A stretch of DNA of 64,000 nt from Micromonospora antibiotica. GTDB lineage: Bacteria > Actinomycetota > Actinomycetes > Mycobacteriales > Micromonosporaceae. The DNA lies in NCBI RefSeq assembly GCF_017599305.1, contig NZ_JAGFWR010000018.1, positions 62,001-126,000 of the forward strand, read 5' to 3'. The notes beneath the pieces were generated by a model. The model worked only from the letters and a program-made list of their open reading frames with translations, was not told the DNA's origin and searched no databases. Below are positions 36,218 to 44,335 of this stretch, piece by piece (position 1 is the stretch's first letter; every line of letters begins with the position of its first letter). A program made the translations under genes and the position numbers.

Positions 36218-37153
36218 GTGACCGAGCTGAGCCAGACCGCGCTGCTGCACGAACTCGAACCCGTGGTCGCCAAGAACCTCGACCGTCACCTCTCGGTGGC
36301 CAAGGAGTGGTTTCCGCACGAGTACGTGCCGTGGAGCGAAGGGCGGACCTTCGACGGCCCGCTCGGCGGCGAGGCGTGGTCGGAGGGGGACTCGACCCTG
36401 CCCGAGGTGGCCCGGACGGCGTTGATCGTCAACCTGCTCACCGAGGACAACCTGCCGTCGTACCACCATCAGATCGCCACCCTGTTCGGCCCGGACGGGG
36501 CGTGGGGGACGTGGGTGGGTCGGTGGACCGCCGAGGAGGGTCGGCACGGTACCGCCATCCGGGACTACCTCACGGTGTCCCGGGCGGTCGACCCGGTGGC
36601 CCTGGAGCGGGCCCGGATGGTGCACATGACCGCCGGCTACAGCAACTCGCACGACACGTCGATGCTGCGCTCGCTGGCGTACGTGTCGTTCCAGGAGTTG
36701 GCGACCCGCATCTCACACCGCAACACCGGCCGGATCACCGGCGACCCGGTCTGCGAGGCGTTGCTGGGTCGCGTCGCGGCCGACGAGAACCTGCACATGA
36801 TCTTTTACCGCAACCTGCTCGGCGCGGCCCTCGAGGTGGACCCGAACCAGACGATGCGTGCCATCGACGAGGTGCTGGCAGACTTCCAGATGCCCGGGGT
36901 GGGCATCGAGGGCTTCGCCCGCAAGTCGGTGACGATCGCCCTCGCCGGCATCTACGACCTGCGGCAGCACCGCGACGACGTGGTGGCCCCGGTGCTGCGC
37001 CAGTGGGACGTGTTCAACGTCGTCGGTCTGGACGCCGAGGGCGAGGCCGCCCGCGACCGGATCGCCGCCCACCTGGACGGCCTGGAGCAGGCCGCGTCCC
37101 GGTTCGAGGAGAAGCGCGACGCGCGCGCCGCCAAGCTGGCCGCCCGCGCCTGA
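36218..37153 (+). CDS. Acyl-ACP desaturase-like diiron protein
   Basis: 311 residues, ferritin-like fold. The carboxylate/histidine ligands sit in ExxH motifs: LTEDNLPSYHHQ, the EEGRH of TAEEGRHGTAIRDYL and DENLHMIFYRN. The order and the ERARMVHMTAGYSNSHDTSM segment match actinobacterial DesA-type acyl-ACP desaturases, which put double bonds in fatty acyl chains. The substrate chain and position cannot be read. The start is GTG 36218 with a GGGAGGGG site. A 31-bp palindrome covers the 5' region and should control it. A hairpin terminator follows. Confidence 0.9.
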   Translation: MTELSQTALLHELEPVVAKNLDRHLSVAKEWFPHEYVPWSEGRTFDGPLGGEAWSEGDSTLPEVARTALIVNLLTEDNLPSYHHQIATLFGPDGAWGTWVGRWTAEEGRHGTAIRDYLTVSRAVDPVALERARMVHMTAGYSNSHDTSMLRSLAYVSFQELATRISHRNTGRITGDPVCEALLGRVAADENLHMIFYRNLLGAALEVDPNQTMRAIDEVLADFQMPGVGIEGFARKSVTIALAGIYDLRQHRDDVVAPVLRQWDVFNVVGLDAEGEAARDRIAAHLDGLEQAASRFEEKRDARAAKLAARA

Positions 37154-37179
37154 CCTGACCGTCCCCTCCGGCGTTTCAC

Positions 37180-37211
37180 CACCCCCGTGCCTGCCCGCAG
37201 GCACGGGGGTG
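37180..37211 (+). terminator. Terminator of the desaturase gene
   Basis: CACCCCCGTGCCTGC (37180-37194) and its exact complement (37197-37211) around two C residues, 26 bases after the stop. Confidence 0.8.
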
Positions 37212-37457
37212 TGCTGCGACCACGTCGCCACCTCCTGCGGCGGGCGCGTCGGGTGTGCCGTGCGGCGGGCGCGTCGGCGTGCCGCGCGGGTGGGGACGGC
37301 TCTTCCGGCCCTCCGCCGCTTCGCCCGGGGTTGTGCCGACGTCATGCGTAACCCGGTTGCCCCGTCCGTTCCTCGAAGTCGGTGACTTTCGGTGACAGGT
37401 CGGTGGGTGTGACGCACCGTGACAACGGCTCCCCCCTCGTGCTCCTACCCTTCCGCG

Positions 37458-37581
37458 CTTTGCTCTGCTGCCCTCGGAGCGCCACCGGCCTGAGCTGCCC
37501 TTCCTTGCGACGTGTGGTTCGCTGGTCTTCTCATGGGTGGCTACCTGAGGTAACTGTCGCGGTGAAGGCGGCAGAGCAAAG
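37458..37581 (+). ncRNA. Candidate structured RNA (low confidence)
   Basis: CTTTGCTCTGCTGCC (37458-37472) pairs with GGCGGCAGAGCAAAG (37567-37581) over 15 continuous positions, with one U-G pair that exists only on the plus strand. The enclosed 94 bases include a CACCG/CGGTG pairing and a TACCTGAGGTA mini-hairpin. The region from 37212 to 38187 holds no convincing protein gene, so a plus-strand RNA, either free or a leader for the protease gene, is possible. I cannot match it to a known RNA family by eye. Confidence 0.25.
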
Positions 37582-38060
37582 GGGGCGACCGTCAGGTGGC
37601 GGGGTCGACTGATGATGACTCCCGGTGACGGGTGTCGAGTGTTGCCGTTCTCCGCCGCCATCGGGCCTGCCGGCACGGGACGTCCTGGTCGGCGGCCCGG
37701 TCGTGCCGTGCCGTCCCGGCTGTGGCCGGCCCACCCCGGTGCCACTGGTCTCGCCGGAGGGTGCGGGGGCGGGTCGGCTCCGGTCGGTGCGTCCACGGGA
37801 TCGGCTGGGGTGCCTGCGGGATCGGCTGCGGTGCCTGCGGGACCGGGTGCGGCGCGCAACCGGGCCGCCTGCGAACCACTCGACACCGGGTCGGGACCGC
37901 GGCGTCGGACCCCCGGTGTGGCGGCTTCGGGCTGTCGGCGGTGGCCGCTTCGGGCCCGGCCCGCTGTGGGGGCGGGGCAGGCTGACTGAGGGTCTGACAT
38001 GGATGTGTCCACGATGTTGCCTGACCGTCATAACCGCTGGTGGGGTGAATCCGGGCAAAC
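37582..38060. other. Gene-free stretch with short direct repeats
   Basis: About 480 bp with open frames on both strands but no family-like protein, no good start and no matching codon pattern. The only structure I see is three imperfect 21-base direct repeats near 37799-37861 (core GGATCGGCTG-GGTGCCTGCG). I report it as non-coding. Confidence 0.4.
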
Positions 38061-38067
38061 GCATGTC

Positions 38068-38096
38068 TTGATAACGATCTTAAATATGTGAATACT
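38068..38096 (+). promoter_or_regulatory. Promoter of the secreted protease gene
   Basis: TTGATA (38068-38073), a 17-bp AT-rich spacer, AATACT (38091-38096): a near-consensus sigma-70 promoter in a locally AT-rich island. The leader would be about 85 bases. Confidence 0.6.
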
Positions 38097-38187
38097 TCAG
38101 TCTCTCGGCCGGTTTCCCCAGGTCGGCCGGTTGTCCCCGGGTGCGTCTTCATGACGCCGCCCGTCACCCCCTTCCGGAGGTTGTTGC

Positions 38188-39240
38188 ATGCGACCCACGA
38201 GGTCCTCACTCCGACACGCCGCCGCCGTCGCCATGGCCGGAACCCTGGTCACCGGCGCGCTCATGGGTGCCCCCGCCCAGGCGGCCCCCGCCTCGCCCGC
38301 ATCCCCCGACGCCGCCGCCAGCCTGGCCGAGCGTCTCGGTGACCGCGCCGCCGGCACCTACGCCGACGCCGCCGGCAAGATGGTCGTCACCGTCACCGAC
38401 ACCGCCGCCGCCAAGCAGGTCCGCGCCGCCGGTGCCGTCCCGAAGCTGGTCACCCGGGGCGCGGCCCAGCTCCGCTCCGCCACCGCCGAGCTGGAGCGGT
38501 CGGCCAAGATCCCCGGCACCGCGTGGTGGACCGACACCGCCACCAACCAGGTCGTCGTGTCGGTCGACAGCACCGTCACCGGCGCCAAGCTGGAGCGGGT
38601 CAAGGCCGCCGCCGCGCGCACCGGCGGCACCGTCCGGGTCGAGGCCGAGGCCGGCGTGCTCAGCACCAAGATCTCCGGCGGCCAGGCCATCTACACCGGC
38701 GGCGGTCGCTGCTCGCTCGGCTTCAACGTCCGCAACAGCGCCGGTCAGACCTTCTTCCTGACCGCCGGGCACTGCACCAACATCGGCTCGACCTGGTACT
38801 CGAACTCCGGCCAGACCAGCGTGCTCGGCACCCGTACCGGCACCAGCTTCCCGGGCAACGACTACGGCATCGTCCGGCACAGCAACGCCGCCAACGCGAC
38901 CGGCAACGTCTCCCTCTACAACGGCAGCTTCCGGGACGTCACCGGTGCCGCCAACGCGTACGTCGGCCAGAGCGTGCAGCGCTCCGGCAGCACCACCGGC
39001 CTCAAGAGCGGCTCGGTGAGCGCCATCAACGCCACCGTGAACTACGCCGAGGGCTCGGTCTCCGGCCTGATCCGGACCAACGTCTGCGCCGAGCCGGGCG
39101 ACAGTGGCGGTTCGCTGTTCAGCGGCAGCAGCGCGGTCGGCCTCACCTCCGGCGGCAGCGGCAACTGCACCCGCGGTGGCACCACCTACTTCCAGCCGGT
39201 CACCGAGCCGCTGAGCGTCTACGGCGTCAGCATCATCTGA
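38188..39240 (+). CDS. Secreted streptogrisin-type (S1) serine protease
   Basis: 350 residues, a pre-pro-protease. Signal peptide ends near AQAAPAS; the propeptide (about 35-170) has the alpha-lytic-type fold (MVVTVTDTAAAKQVRAAGAV). The mature part starts near ISGGQAIYTGGGRCSLG. The triad is visible: His195 in TAGHCT, Asp225 in NDYGIV, Ser306 in GDSGGS. Cys pairs flank His195 and the serine region, as in streptogrisins. GGAGG precedes the ATG. Likely an extracellular nutritional protease. Promoter in the AT-rich stretch upstream; hairpin terminator downstream. Confidence 0.95.
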   Translation: MRPTRSSLRHAAAVAMAGTLVTGALMGAPAQAAPASPASPDAAASLAERLGDRAAGTYADAAGKMVVTVTDTAAAKQVRAAGAVPKLVTRGAAQLRSATAELERSAKIPGTAWWTDTATNQVVVSVDSTVTGAKLERVKAAAARTGGTVRVEAEAGVLSTKISGGQAIYTGGGRCSLGFNVRNSAGQTFFLTAGHCTNIGSTWYSNSGQTSVLGTRTGTSFPGNDYGIVRHSNAANATGNVSLYNGSFRDVTGAANAYVGQSVQRSGSTTGLKSGSVSAINATVNYAEGSVSGLIRTNVCAEPGDSGGSLFSGSSAVGLTSGGSGNCTRGGTTYFQPVTEPLSVYGVSII

Positions 39241-39293
39241 CCGATCTGCCGCATCCTCTGATGCGCCACCGGATCCGCTGATCCACCTTGCGC

Positions 39294-39326
39294 GAACGGG
39301 CCGTCGGGAACACCGGCGGCCCGTTC
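39294..39326 (+). terminator. Hairpin after the protease gene
   Basis: GAACGGGCCG (39294-39303) pairs with CGGCCCGTTC (39317-39326) around a 13-base loop. Confidence 0.6.
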
Positions 39327-39433
39327 CGCGCGTCCGGTGGGCGGGCCGGCCTTGCTCACCCCGCAACCGGGCGGACCGGGCGGCTGACACAATGCGGGGG
39401 AACAGCCGTACCGCAGATGAGGAGACGCAAGTC

Positions 39434-41236
39434 GTGATCCGTACCCATGACGCCGGCAGCCTGCGCGCGACGGACGCCGGCACCACGGTGACGCTCGCCG
39501 GGTGGGTGGCCCGCCGGCGCGACCACGGCGGTGTCATCTTCGTCGACCTGCGCGACGGCTCCGGCGTGGTCCAGGTGGTGTTCCGCGAAGAGGACGCGCA
39601 CGCGCTGCGCAACGAGTTCTGCGTCAAGGTCACCGGCGAGGTGACCCGCCGCCCGGAGGGCAACGAGAACCCGGAGCTGCCCACCGGTGAGATCGAGGTG
39701 ACCGCCAGCGCGCTGGAGGTGCTCTCCGAGGCCGCGCCGCTGCCGCTGCCGGTCGACGACCAGGTCGAGGCGGGCGACGACATCCGGCTGCGCTACCGCT
39801 ACCTGGACCTGCGTCGCAGTGGCCCGGCCAACGCGATGCGGCTGCGCTCCCGGGCCAACCAGCTCGCCCGCACCGTGCTGCACGAGCGGGACTTCCTGGA
39901 GATCGAGACCCCGACGCTGACCCGGTCCACCCCCGAGGGCGCCCGCGACTTCCTGGTCCCGGTGCGGCTCCAGCCCGGCAGCTGGTACGCGCTGCCGCAG
40001 TCGCCGCAGCTGTTCAAGCAGCTGCTCATGGTCGGCGGCATGGAGCGGTACTACCAGATCGCCCGCTGCTACCGCGACGAGGACTTCCGCGCCGACCGGC
40101 AGCCGGAGTTCACCCAGCTCGACATCGAGATGTCCTTCGTCACCGAGGACGACGTGATCGACCTCGGCGAGGCGATCGTCGCGGCGCTCTGGAAGGACCT
40201 GGCCGGGCACGAGATCTCCCGGCCGATCCCCCGGATCACCTGGCACGACGCGATGGCCCGGTACGGCTCCGACAAGCCCGACCTGCGTTACGGCCTGGAG
40301 CTGACCGAGCTGACCGAGTACCTGCGCGGCACCGAGTTCCGGGTGTTCGCCGGTGCGATCGACGCGGGCGGCTACGTCGGCGCGGTGGTCATGCCCGGCG
40401 GTGCGGCGCAGACCCGCAAGGAGCTGGACGGCTGGCAGGACTGGGCCAAGGCGCGTGGCGCGCGCGGCCTGGCGTACGTGGTGCTGGACGCCGAGACCGG
40501 CGAGGCGCGTGGGCCGGTGGCCAAGAACCTCTCCGCCGAGCACCTGGGTGGCCTGGCCGACGCGGTCGGGGCCAAGCCGGGCGACGCGGTCTTCTTCGCC
40601 GCCGGCACGAACACCCGGGAGGCGCAGGAACTGCTCGGCGCGGCCCGGATCGAGATCGCCAAGCGGGCCAAGCTGATCGACGAGAGCGCCTGGGCGTTCT
40701 GCTGGGTGGTCGACGCGCCGATGTTCGAGCGCACGGACGAGGGCGGTTGGACGGCCGTGCACCACCCGTTCACCTCGCCGAACGCCGACTGGGTCGGCCG
40801 GTTCGAGGAGGCCCCGGACCGGGCCCTGGCCTACGCGTACGACATCGTCTGCAACGGCAACGAGATCGGCGGCGGCTCGATCCGTATCCACCGGGGCGAC
40901 GTGCAGCAGCGGGTCTTCGACCTGCTCGGCATCACCCCCGCCGAGGCGCAGGACAAGTTCGGCTTCCTGCTGGAGGCGTTCAAGTACGGCGCCCCGCCGC
41001 ACGGCGGCATCGCGTTCGGCTGGGACCGGGTCTGCATGCTGCTGGCCGGGGCCGACTCGATCCGCGAGGTGATCGCCTTCCCCAAGACCCGGGGCGGCTT
41101 CGACCCGCTGACCGGCGCCCCGACCCCGATCACCACCCAGCAGCGCACCGAGGCCGGCATCGACGCCAAGCCCAAGCCCCCGGCCGCGTCCCCCGGCACC
41201 GCCGGCCCCGCCGCCCCGGTAGCCGACCCGGTCTAA
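39434..41236 (+). CDS. aspS: Aspartyl-tRNA synthetase
   Basis: 600 residues of bacterial-type AspRS. N-terminal OB anticodon domain (TVTLAGWVARRRDHGGVIFV), class II motif 2 (QIARCYRDEDFRADRQPEFT), the bacterial GAD insertion (about 290-410) and motif 3 (PPHGGIAFGWDRVCMLL) are seen. It charges tRNA-Asp, and in organisms without AsnRS may also serve tRNA-Asn; that cannot be decided here. GTG 39434 is preceded by GAGGAGA at a suitable distance and starts at the expected IRTHDAGSLR residues. A Pro/Ala-rich tail ends the protein. Confidence 0.97.
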   Translation: MIRTHDAGSLRATDAGTTVTLAGWVARRRDHGGVIFVDLRDGSGVVQVVFREEDAHALRNEFCVKVTGEVTRRPEGNENPELPTGEIEVTASALEVLSEAAPLPLPVDDQVEAGDDIRLRYRYLDLRRSGPANAMRLRSRANQLARTVLHERDFLEIETPTLTRSTPEGARDFLVPVRLQPGSWYALPQSPQLFKQLLMVGGMERYYQIARCYRDEDFRADRQPEFTQLDIEMSFVTEDDVIDLGEAIVAALWKDLAGHEISRPIPRITWHDAMARYGSDKPDLRYGLELTELTEYLRGTEFRVFAGAIDAGGYVGAVVMPGGAAQTRKELDGWQDWAKARGARGLAYVVLDAETGEARGPVAKNLSAEHLGGLADAVGAKPGDAVFFAAGTNTREAQELLGAARIEIAKRAKLIDESAWAFCWVVDAPMFERTDEGGWTAVHHPFTSPNADWVGRFEEAPDRALAYAYDIVCNGNEIGGGSIRIHRGDVQQRVFDLLGITPAEAQDKFGFLLEAFKYGAPPHGGIAFGWDRVCMLLAGADSIREVIAFPKTRGGFDPLTGAPTPITTQQRTEAGIDAKPKPPAASPGTAGPAAPVADPV

Positions 41237-41287
41237 CCCCCACCCCACCCCCGGCCGGCCCGCCCGGCCGCCCTAGCCCGGATCGTT

Positions 41288-41341
41288 GATCAAGAGGTTT
41301 ACGTCATCATCACGCCGTGAGGTGACGTGAACCTCTTGATC
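41288..41341. repeat. Long intergenic palindrome downstream of aspS
   Basis: GATCAAGAGGTTTACGTCA (41288-41306) pairs with 41323-41341 over 19 positions with one wobble pair; the 16-base loop itself holds a TCACG/CGTGA mini-hairpin. It can end aspS transcription. Together with 16838-16897 it forms a class of AT-richer GATC-bearing palindromes between genes. Confidence 0.7.
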
Positions 41342-41361
41342 GCTGTAGGGGGAGTGGTGGG

Positions 41362-42174
41362 ATGCGGGCGCTGGTGGTGGGGGGTAGTGGGTTTCTCGGG
41401 GGTGAGGTGTGTCGGCGGGGGGTTGCCGCCGGGTGGTCGGTGGTGGGGACGTGCTGGTCGGGTGCGGTCGGGGTGCCCGGGGTGGCGGTGCGGCGGCTCG
41501 ACGTGACCGATCGGGAGGCGGTGCGCCGGCTGGTCGCCGAGGTACGCCCGGACGTCGTCGTCGCGACCGCGTACCGCACCGACGACTGGACGGTCACCGC
41601 CGACGGGGCGGCGCACGTCGCGTACGCGGCGGCCGAGGTCGGGGCGCGGTTGGTGCACCTGTCCAGTGACGCGCTGCACGCCGGCCGTCCGACCCCCTAT
41701 CTCGACGACGACGTGCCGACCCCGGTGCATCCCTACGGTGCGGCGAAGGCGGCGGCGGAAACCGCCGTACGGGTGGTCGACCCGGGCGCGGTGCTGGTGC
41801 GGACCTCGCTGATCCTGGGGGAGGGCAGCAAGCAGATCCAGCTCTGCCGGGACGCGTTGGCGGGTCGGGCCACCCTGTTCACCGACGAGTTGCGCTGCCC
41901 GGTCGACGTCGGTGACCTGGCCGACGCGGTGCTGGAACTGGCCGACTCGACAGTCGCCGGCCCGCTCAACGTGGCCGGCCCGGAGCCGGTCAGCCGGGCC
42001 GGGCTGGGACTGCTGGTGGCCCGTCGGCACGGGATCGATCCGGCCGGGATGACGACCGCCACGACCACGGCGGCCGGGCTGCGGCGTCCCACCGACGTGC
42101 GGCTCGACTCGTCCCGCGCCGTCACCCTGCTGCGGACCCGGCTGCGCGGCGTGACCGAGTTGCTCGCCGACTGA
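41362..42174 (+). CDS. RmlD-like NAD(P)-dependent sugar-nucleotide reductase
   Basis: 270 residues, a short-chain dehydrogenase of the RmlD/dTDP-4-dehydrorhamnose reductase-like group. N-terminal dinucleotide loop is VVGGSGFLGGEVC; the catalytic region has VHLSSDALHAG and HPYGAAKAAAE (Tyr-x-x-x-Lys). The middle reads LVRTSLILGEGSKQIQ. No rhamnose or other sugar genes are adjacent, so the substrate is unknown and it may be a single-gene relative with another role. Spacing to the ArsR-type gene is 104 bp. Confidence 0.8.
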   Translation: MRALVVGGSGFLGGEVCRRGVAAGWSVVGTCWSGAVGVPGVAVRRLDVTDREAVRRLVAEVRPDVVVATAYRTDDWTVTADGAAHVAYAAAEVGARLVHLSSDALHAGRPTPYLDDDVPTPVHPYGAAKAAAETAVRVVDPGAVLVRTSLILGEGSKQIQLCRDALAGRATLFTDELRCPVDVGDLADAVLELADSTVAGPLNVAGPEPVSRAGLGLLVARRHGIDPAGMTTATTTAAGLRRPTDVRLDSSRAVTLLRTRLRGVTELLAD

Positions 42175-42219
42175 CAAGCAGACCGTCGGGTCGGCCGTGT
42201 CGGGTCCCACAGGAAAGCT

Positions 42220-42275
42220 TGCACAGAATCTATGCACAAATATTGTGCATAGATTCTGTGCACAGTTATTGTGCA
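42220..42275 (+). promoter_or_regulatory. Phased palindromic operator and leaderless promoter of the ArsR-type regulator
   Basis: A 20-base arm TGCACAGAATCTATGCACAA (42220-42239), three bases, then its exact complement (42243-42262). Five TGCACAR/YTGTGCA half-sites start at 42220, 42233, 42243, 42256 and 42269; those facing the same way are exactly 13 bp apart. A TATTGT -10 box (42267-42272) is overlapped by the last half-site and is 6 bases before ATG 42279. Confidence 0.85.
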
Positions 42276-42278
42276 TGC

Positions 42279-42875
42279 ATGGAGAACGACGACACCGGCG
42301 GGCGACCCGCGACCAGCTCCGTCCGGATCGACCACCGGCAGGTCCGCGTCCTGGCCCACCCGCTACGGCTGCGGCTGCTCGGCGCGCTGCGGGTGCAGGG
42401 ACCGGCCACCGCCACCACCCTCGCCGGCCTGCTCGCCACCAACACCGGCGCCACCAGCTACCACCTGCGCCAGCTCGCCGACGTGGGGCTGGTGGTCGAG
42501 GACCCGGACCGCAGCGCCGGGCGGCAGCGCTGGTGGCGGGCCGCGCACGAGGTGACCGACTGGGAGCCGAGCGACTTCGACGACGACCCCGACGCCCGGG
42601 CCGCGATCGAGTGGATCCAGGGCGACCAGGTGCGCCTCCTGGCTGAGCGGGCCGAACGCTGGTTCGCCGTCCAGCAGGACTGGTCACCGGCCTGGCGGGA
42701 CGCGTTCGGGATGAGCGACGCCTTCCTCAGCCTCCCCGCCGACCGGCTCCAGGCCCTGGAGGACGAGCTGTGGCAGGTCCTGGAGCGCTACCGCACCGAG
42801 GCGGACCCGACGCAGCCGGACGCCGAGCGGGTGCACGTCTTCGTGGCCGCGTTCCCGATGATCGAGCAGCAGTGA
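42279..42875 (+). CDS. ArsR-type winged-helix transcriptional regulator
   Basis: 198 residues. The N-terminal domain is ArsR/HTH_20-like: RVLAHPLRLRLLGALRVQGP, TTLAGLLATNTGATSYHLRQ and LADVGLVVEDPDRSAGRQRW. The C-terminal half is acidic and helical (WEPSDFDDDPDARAAIEWI and LEDELWQVLERYRTEAD) and may sense a ligand. The ATG 42279 is 6 bases after a -10 box; an ATG at 42219 would put translation through the operator. The stop overlaps the MFS gene start by one base (TGATG), so the two are a regulator/exporter pair, probably autoregulated. Confidence 0.92.
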   Translation: MENDDTGGRPATSSVRIDHRQVRVLAHPLRLRLLGALRVQGPATATTLAGLLATNTGATSYHLRQLADVGLVVEDPDRSAGRQRWWRAAHEVTDWEPSDFDDDPDARAAIEWIQGDQVRLLAERAERWFAVQQDWSPAWRDAFGMSDAFLSLPADRLQALEDELWQVLERYRTEADPTQPDAERVHVFVAAFPMIEQQ

Positions 42876-44335
42876 TGGCCGCGCTGACCGTACGCCAGGT
42901 CCGGTTCCGTTATCTCACCCTCTACGGCCTGCGGTGGCTGCCCACCGGCCTGACCATTCCGGTGCTGATCCTGCTGATGCAGGAACGCGGCCTGTCGCTG
43001 TCCCAGATCGGTCTGGTCGCCACCGCCCAGGGCCTGGTCGTGCTGGTGCTGGAGCTGCCGACCGGTGGCCTGGCCGACGCGCTCGGCAGCCGGGTGGTCC
43101 TGGTCACCGCCTGGTCGGTGAGCCTGCTGTCGCTCGGGCTGTTCGCGGTGGCGGACTCGTTCGCCCTGTTCTTCCTGGTCTGGGCCCTGCAAGGGGTCTA
43201 CCGGGCGCTCGACAGCGGCCCGCTCGACTCCTGGTACGTCGAGTCCACGCTCGCCGCCGACCGGGACGCCGACTACGAGCCCGGCCTCGGCTTCGCCGGC
43301 ACCGTCGCGGGCGTCACCATCGCCGGCGGTGCGCTGCTCAGCGGCGGCCTCATCGCGCTCGGCCCGGTCGGGCCGGTGAGCGCCCTGACGGTGCCGGTGC
43401 TGGTCGCCGCCGCCCTCCAGGCCGTCGCCCTGGTCGTTCTGCTGATCATGCTGGTCGAGACCGGCCCGGCCCGGGGCCCCGGCACGCTGCGTGCCTCGGT
43501 CGTGGCGGCACCCCGGATGGTGGGTCGGGCCGTCGGCCTGTTGCGCCGCTCCCGGGTGCTGCTCGCCCTGGTCTCGGTGGAGCTGTTCTGGGGTTTCGGC
43601 ATGGTCACCTTCGAGTCGCTGCTGCCGATCCGGCTCGCCGACGTGGTCGGCGACGCCGAGCGGGCGGCGGCACTGCTCGGCCCGGCCAACTCGGCGGCCT
43701 GGCTGGTCTCGGCGGCCGGTGCGGCGGCCACCCCGCTGCTGCTGCGCTGGCTCGGTGCCGCCCCCGCCGCCGGGCTGCTGCGCATCCTCCAGGGTGTCAC
43801 CGTGCTCGGTATGGGGCTGTTCGCCGGGCCGGTCGGGGTGCTGGTCGCCTACCTGGCCTGCTATGCGGTGCACGGCGCGTCCAACCCGCTGCACCTGGGG
43901 CTGCTGCACCGGCAGGTCGACGGGCCCTACCGGACCAGCGTCATCTCGCTCAACTCGATGATGGGGCAACCGGGGTTCGCCCTCGGCGCGGTGCTGCTCA
44001 CCGCGCTGGCCGACCGCAACGGGGTCGGCCCGGCGATGGTGGTCGGCGCGGTCGCGCTGGCGGTGGCCGCCCCGCTCTACCTGCCCGCCTGGTGGGCCGG
44101 CCGGCGGGCCACCCCGGCCGCAGCCCCACCCGGCGACGTCCCGGTCGAAGTCGAGCCGGGGAACGTCCCGGTCGAAGCCGGACCTGGGAACGTTCCGGCC
44201 ACACCGGCCGGGGCCGGACTTCCCGCTGTGCCCGCCGGGGCCGGACTTCCGGCCGTGCCCGCCGGGGCCGACCACCGGGGCGCTCAGCCGGCCGGGTCGG
44301 CGGCCTCAGCCGAGCCACACCGAGCTGCGTCGTAG
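42875..44335 (+). CDS. MFS transporter coupled to the ArsR-type regulator
   Basis: 486 residues with about 12 membrane helices; first segment is YLTLYGLRWLPTGLTIPVLI, followed by the motif-A-like ADALGSRVVLVTAW and the helix GFAGTVAGVTIAGGALLSGG. The C-terminal about 75 residues are a repetitive Pro/Gly/Ala/Val tail with units such as PGNVPVEA and AGLPAVPAG, unlikely to be part of the channel. The ligand is unknown. The last 30 bp overlap the convergent GNAT gene, so the tail may be a late addition. ATG 42875 overlaps the regulator stop. Confidence 0.88.
   Translation: MAALTVRQVRFRYLTLYGLRWLPTGLTIPVLILLMQERGLSLSQIGLVATAQGLVVLVLELPTGGLADALGSRVVLVTAWSVSLLSLGLFAVADSFALFFLVWALQGVYRALDSGPLDSWYVESTLAADRDADYEPGLGFAGTVAGVTIAGGALLSGGLIALGPVGPVSALTVPVLVAAALQAVALVVLLIMLVETGPARGPGTLRASVVAAPRMVGRAVGLLRRSRVLLALVSVELFWGFGMVTFESLLPIRLADVVGDAERAAALLGPANSAAWLVSAAGAAATPLLLRWLGAAPAAGLLRILQGVTVLGMGLFAGPVGVLVAYLACYAVHGASNPLHLGLLHRQVDGPYRTSVISLNSMMGQPGFALGAVLLTALADRNGVGPAMVVGAVALAVAAPLYLPAWWAGRRATPAAAPPGDVPVEVEPGNVPVEAGPGNVPATPAGAGLPAVPAGAGLPAVPAGADHRGAQPAGSAASAEPHRAAS

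Noticed and set aside
37370..37600. Known riboswitch (c-di-AMP, cobalamin or glycine type) in the gap before the protease
   Set aside because: I looked for the conserved cores of these classes and could not find them, so only an unnamed structure is reported.
37176..38209. Several 120-280-codon frames on both strands in the gap after the desaturase
   Set aside because: Products are Arg/Pro/Gly-rich with no family resemblance, no ribosome site and no consistent codon pattern; I leave the region as non-coding.
42219..42278. Upstream ATG adding 20 residues to the ArsR-type regulator
   Set aside because: It would translate the operator itself (a Cys/His/Ile-rich peptide) and lies upstream of the -10 box.
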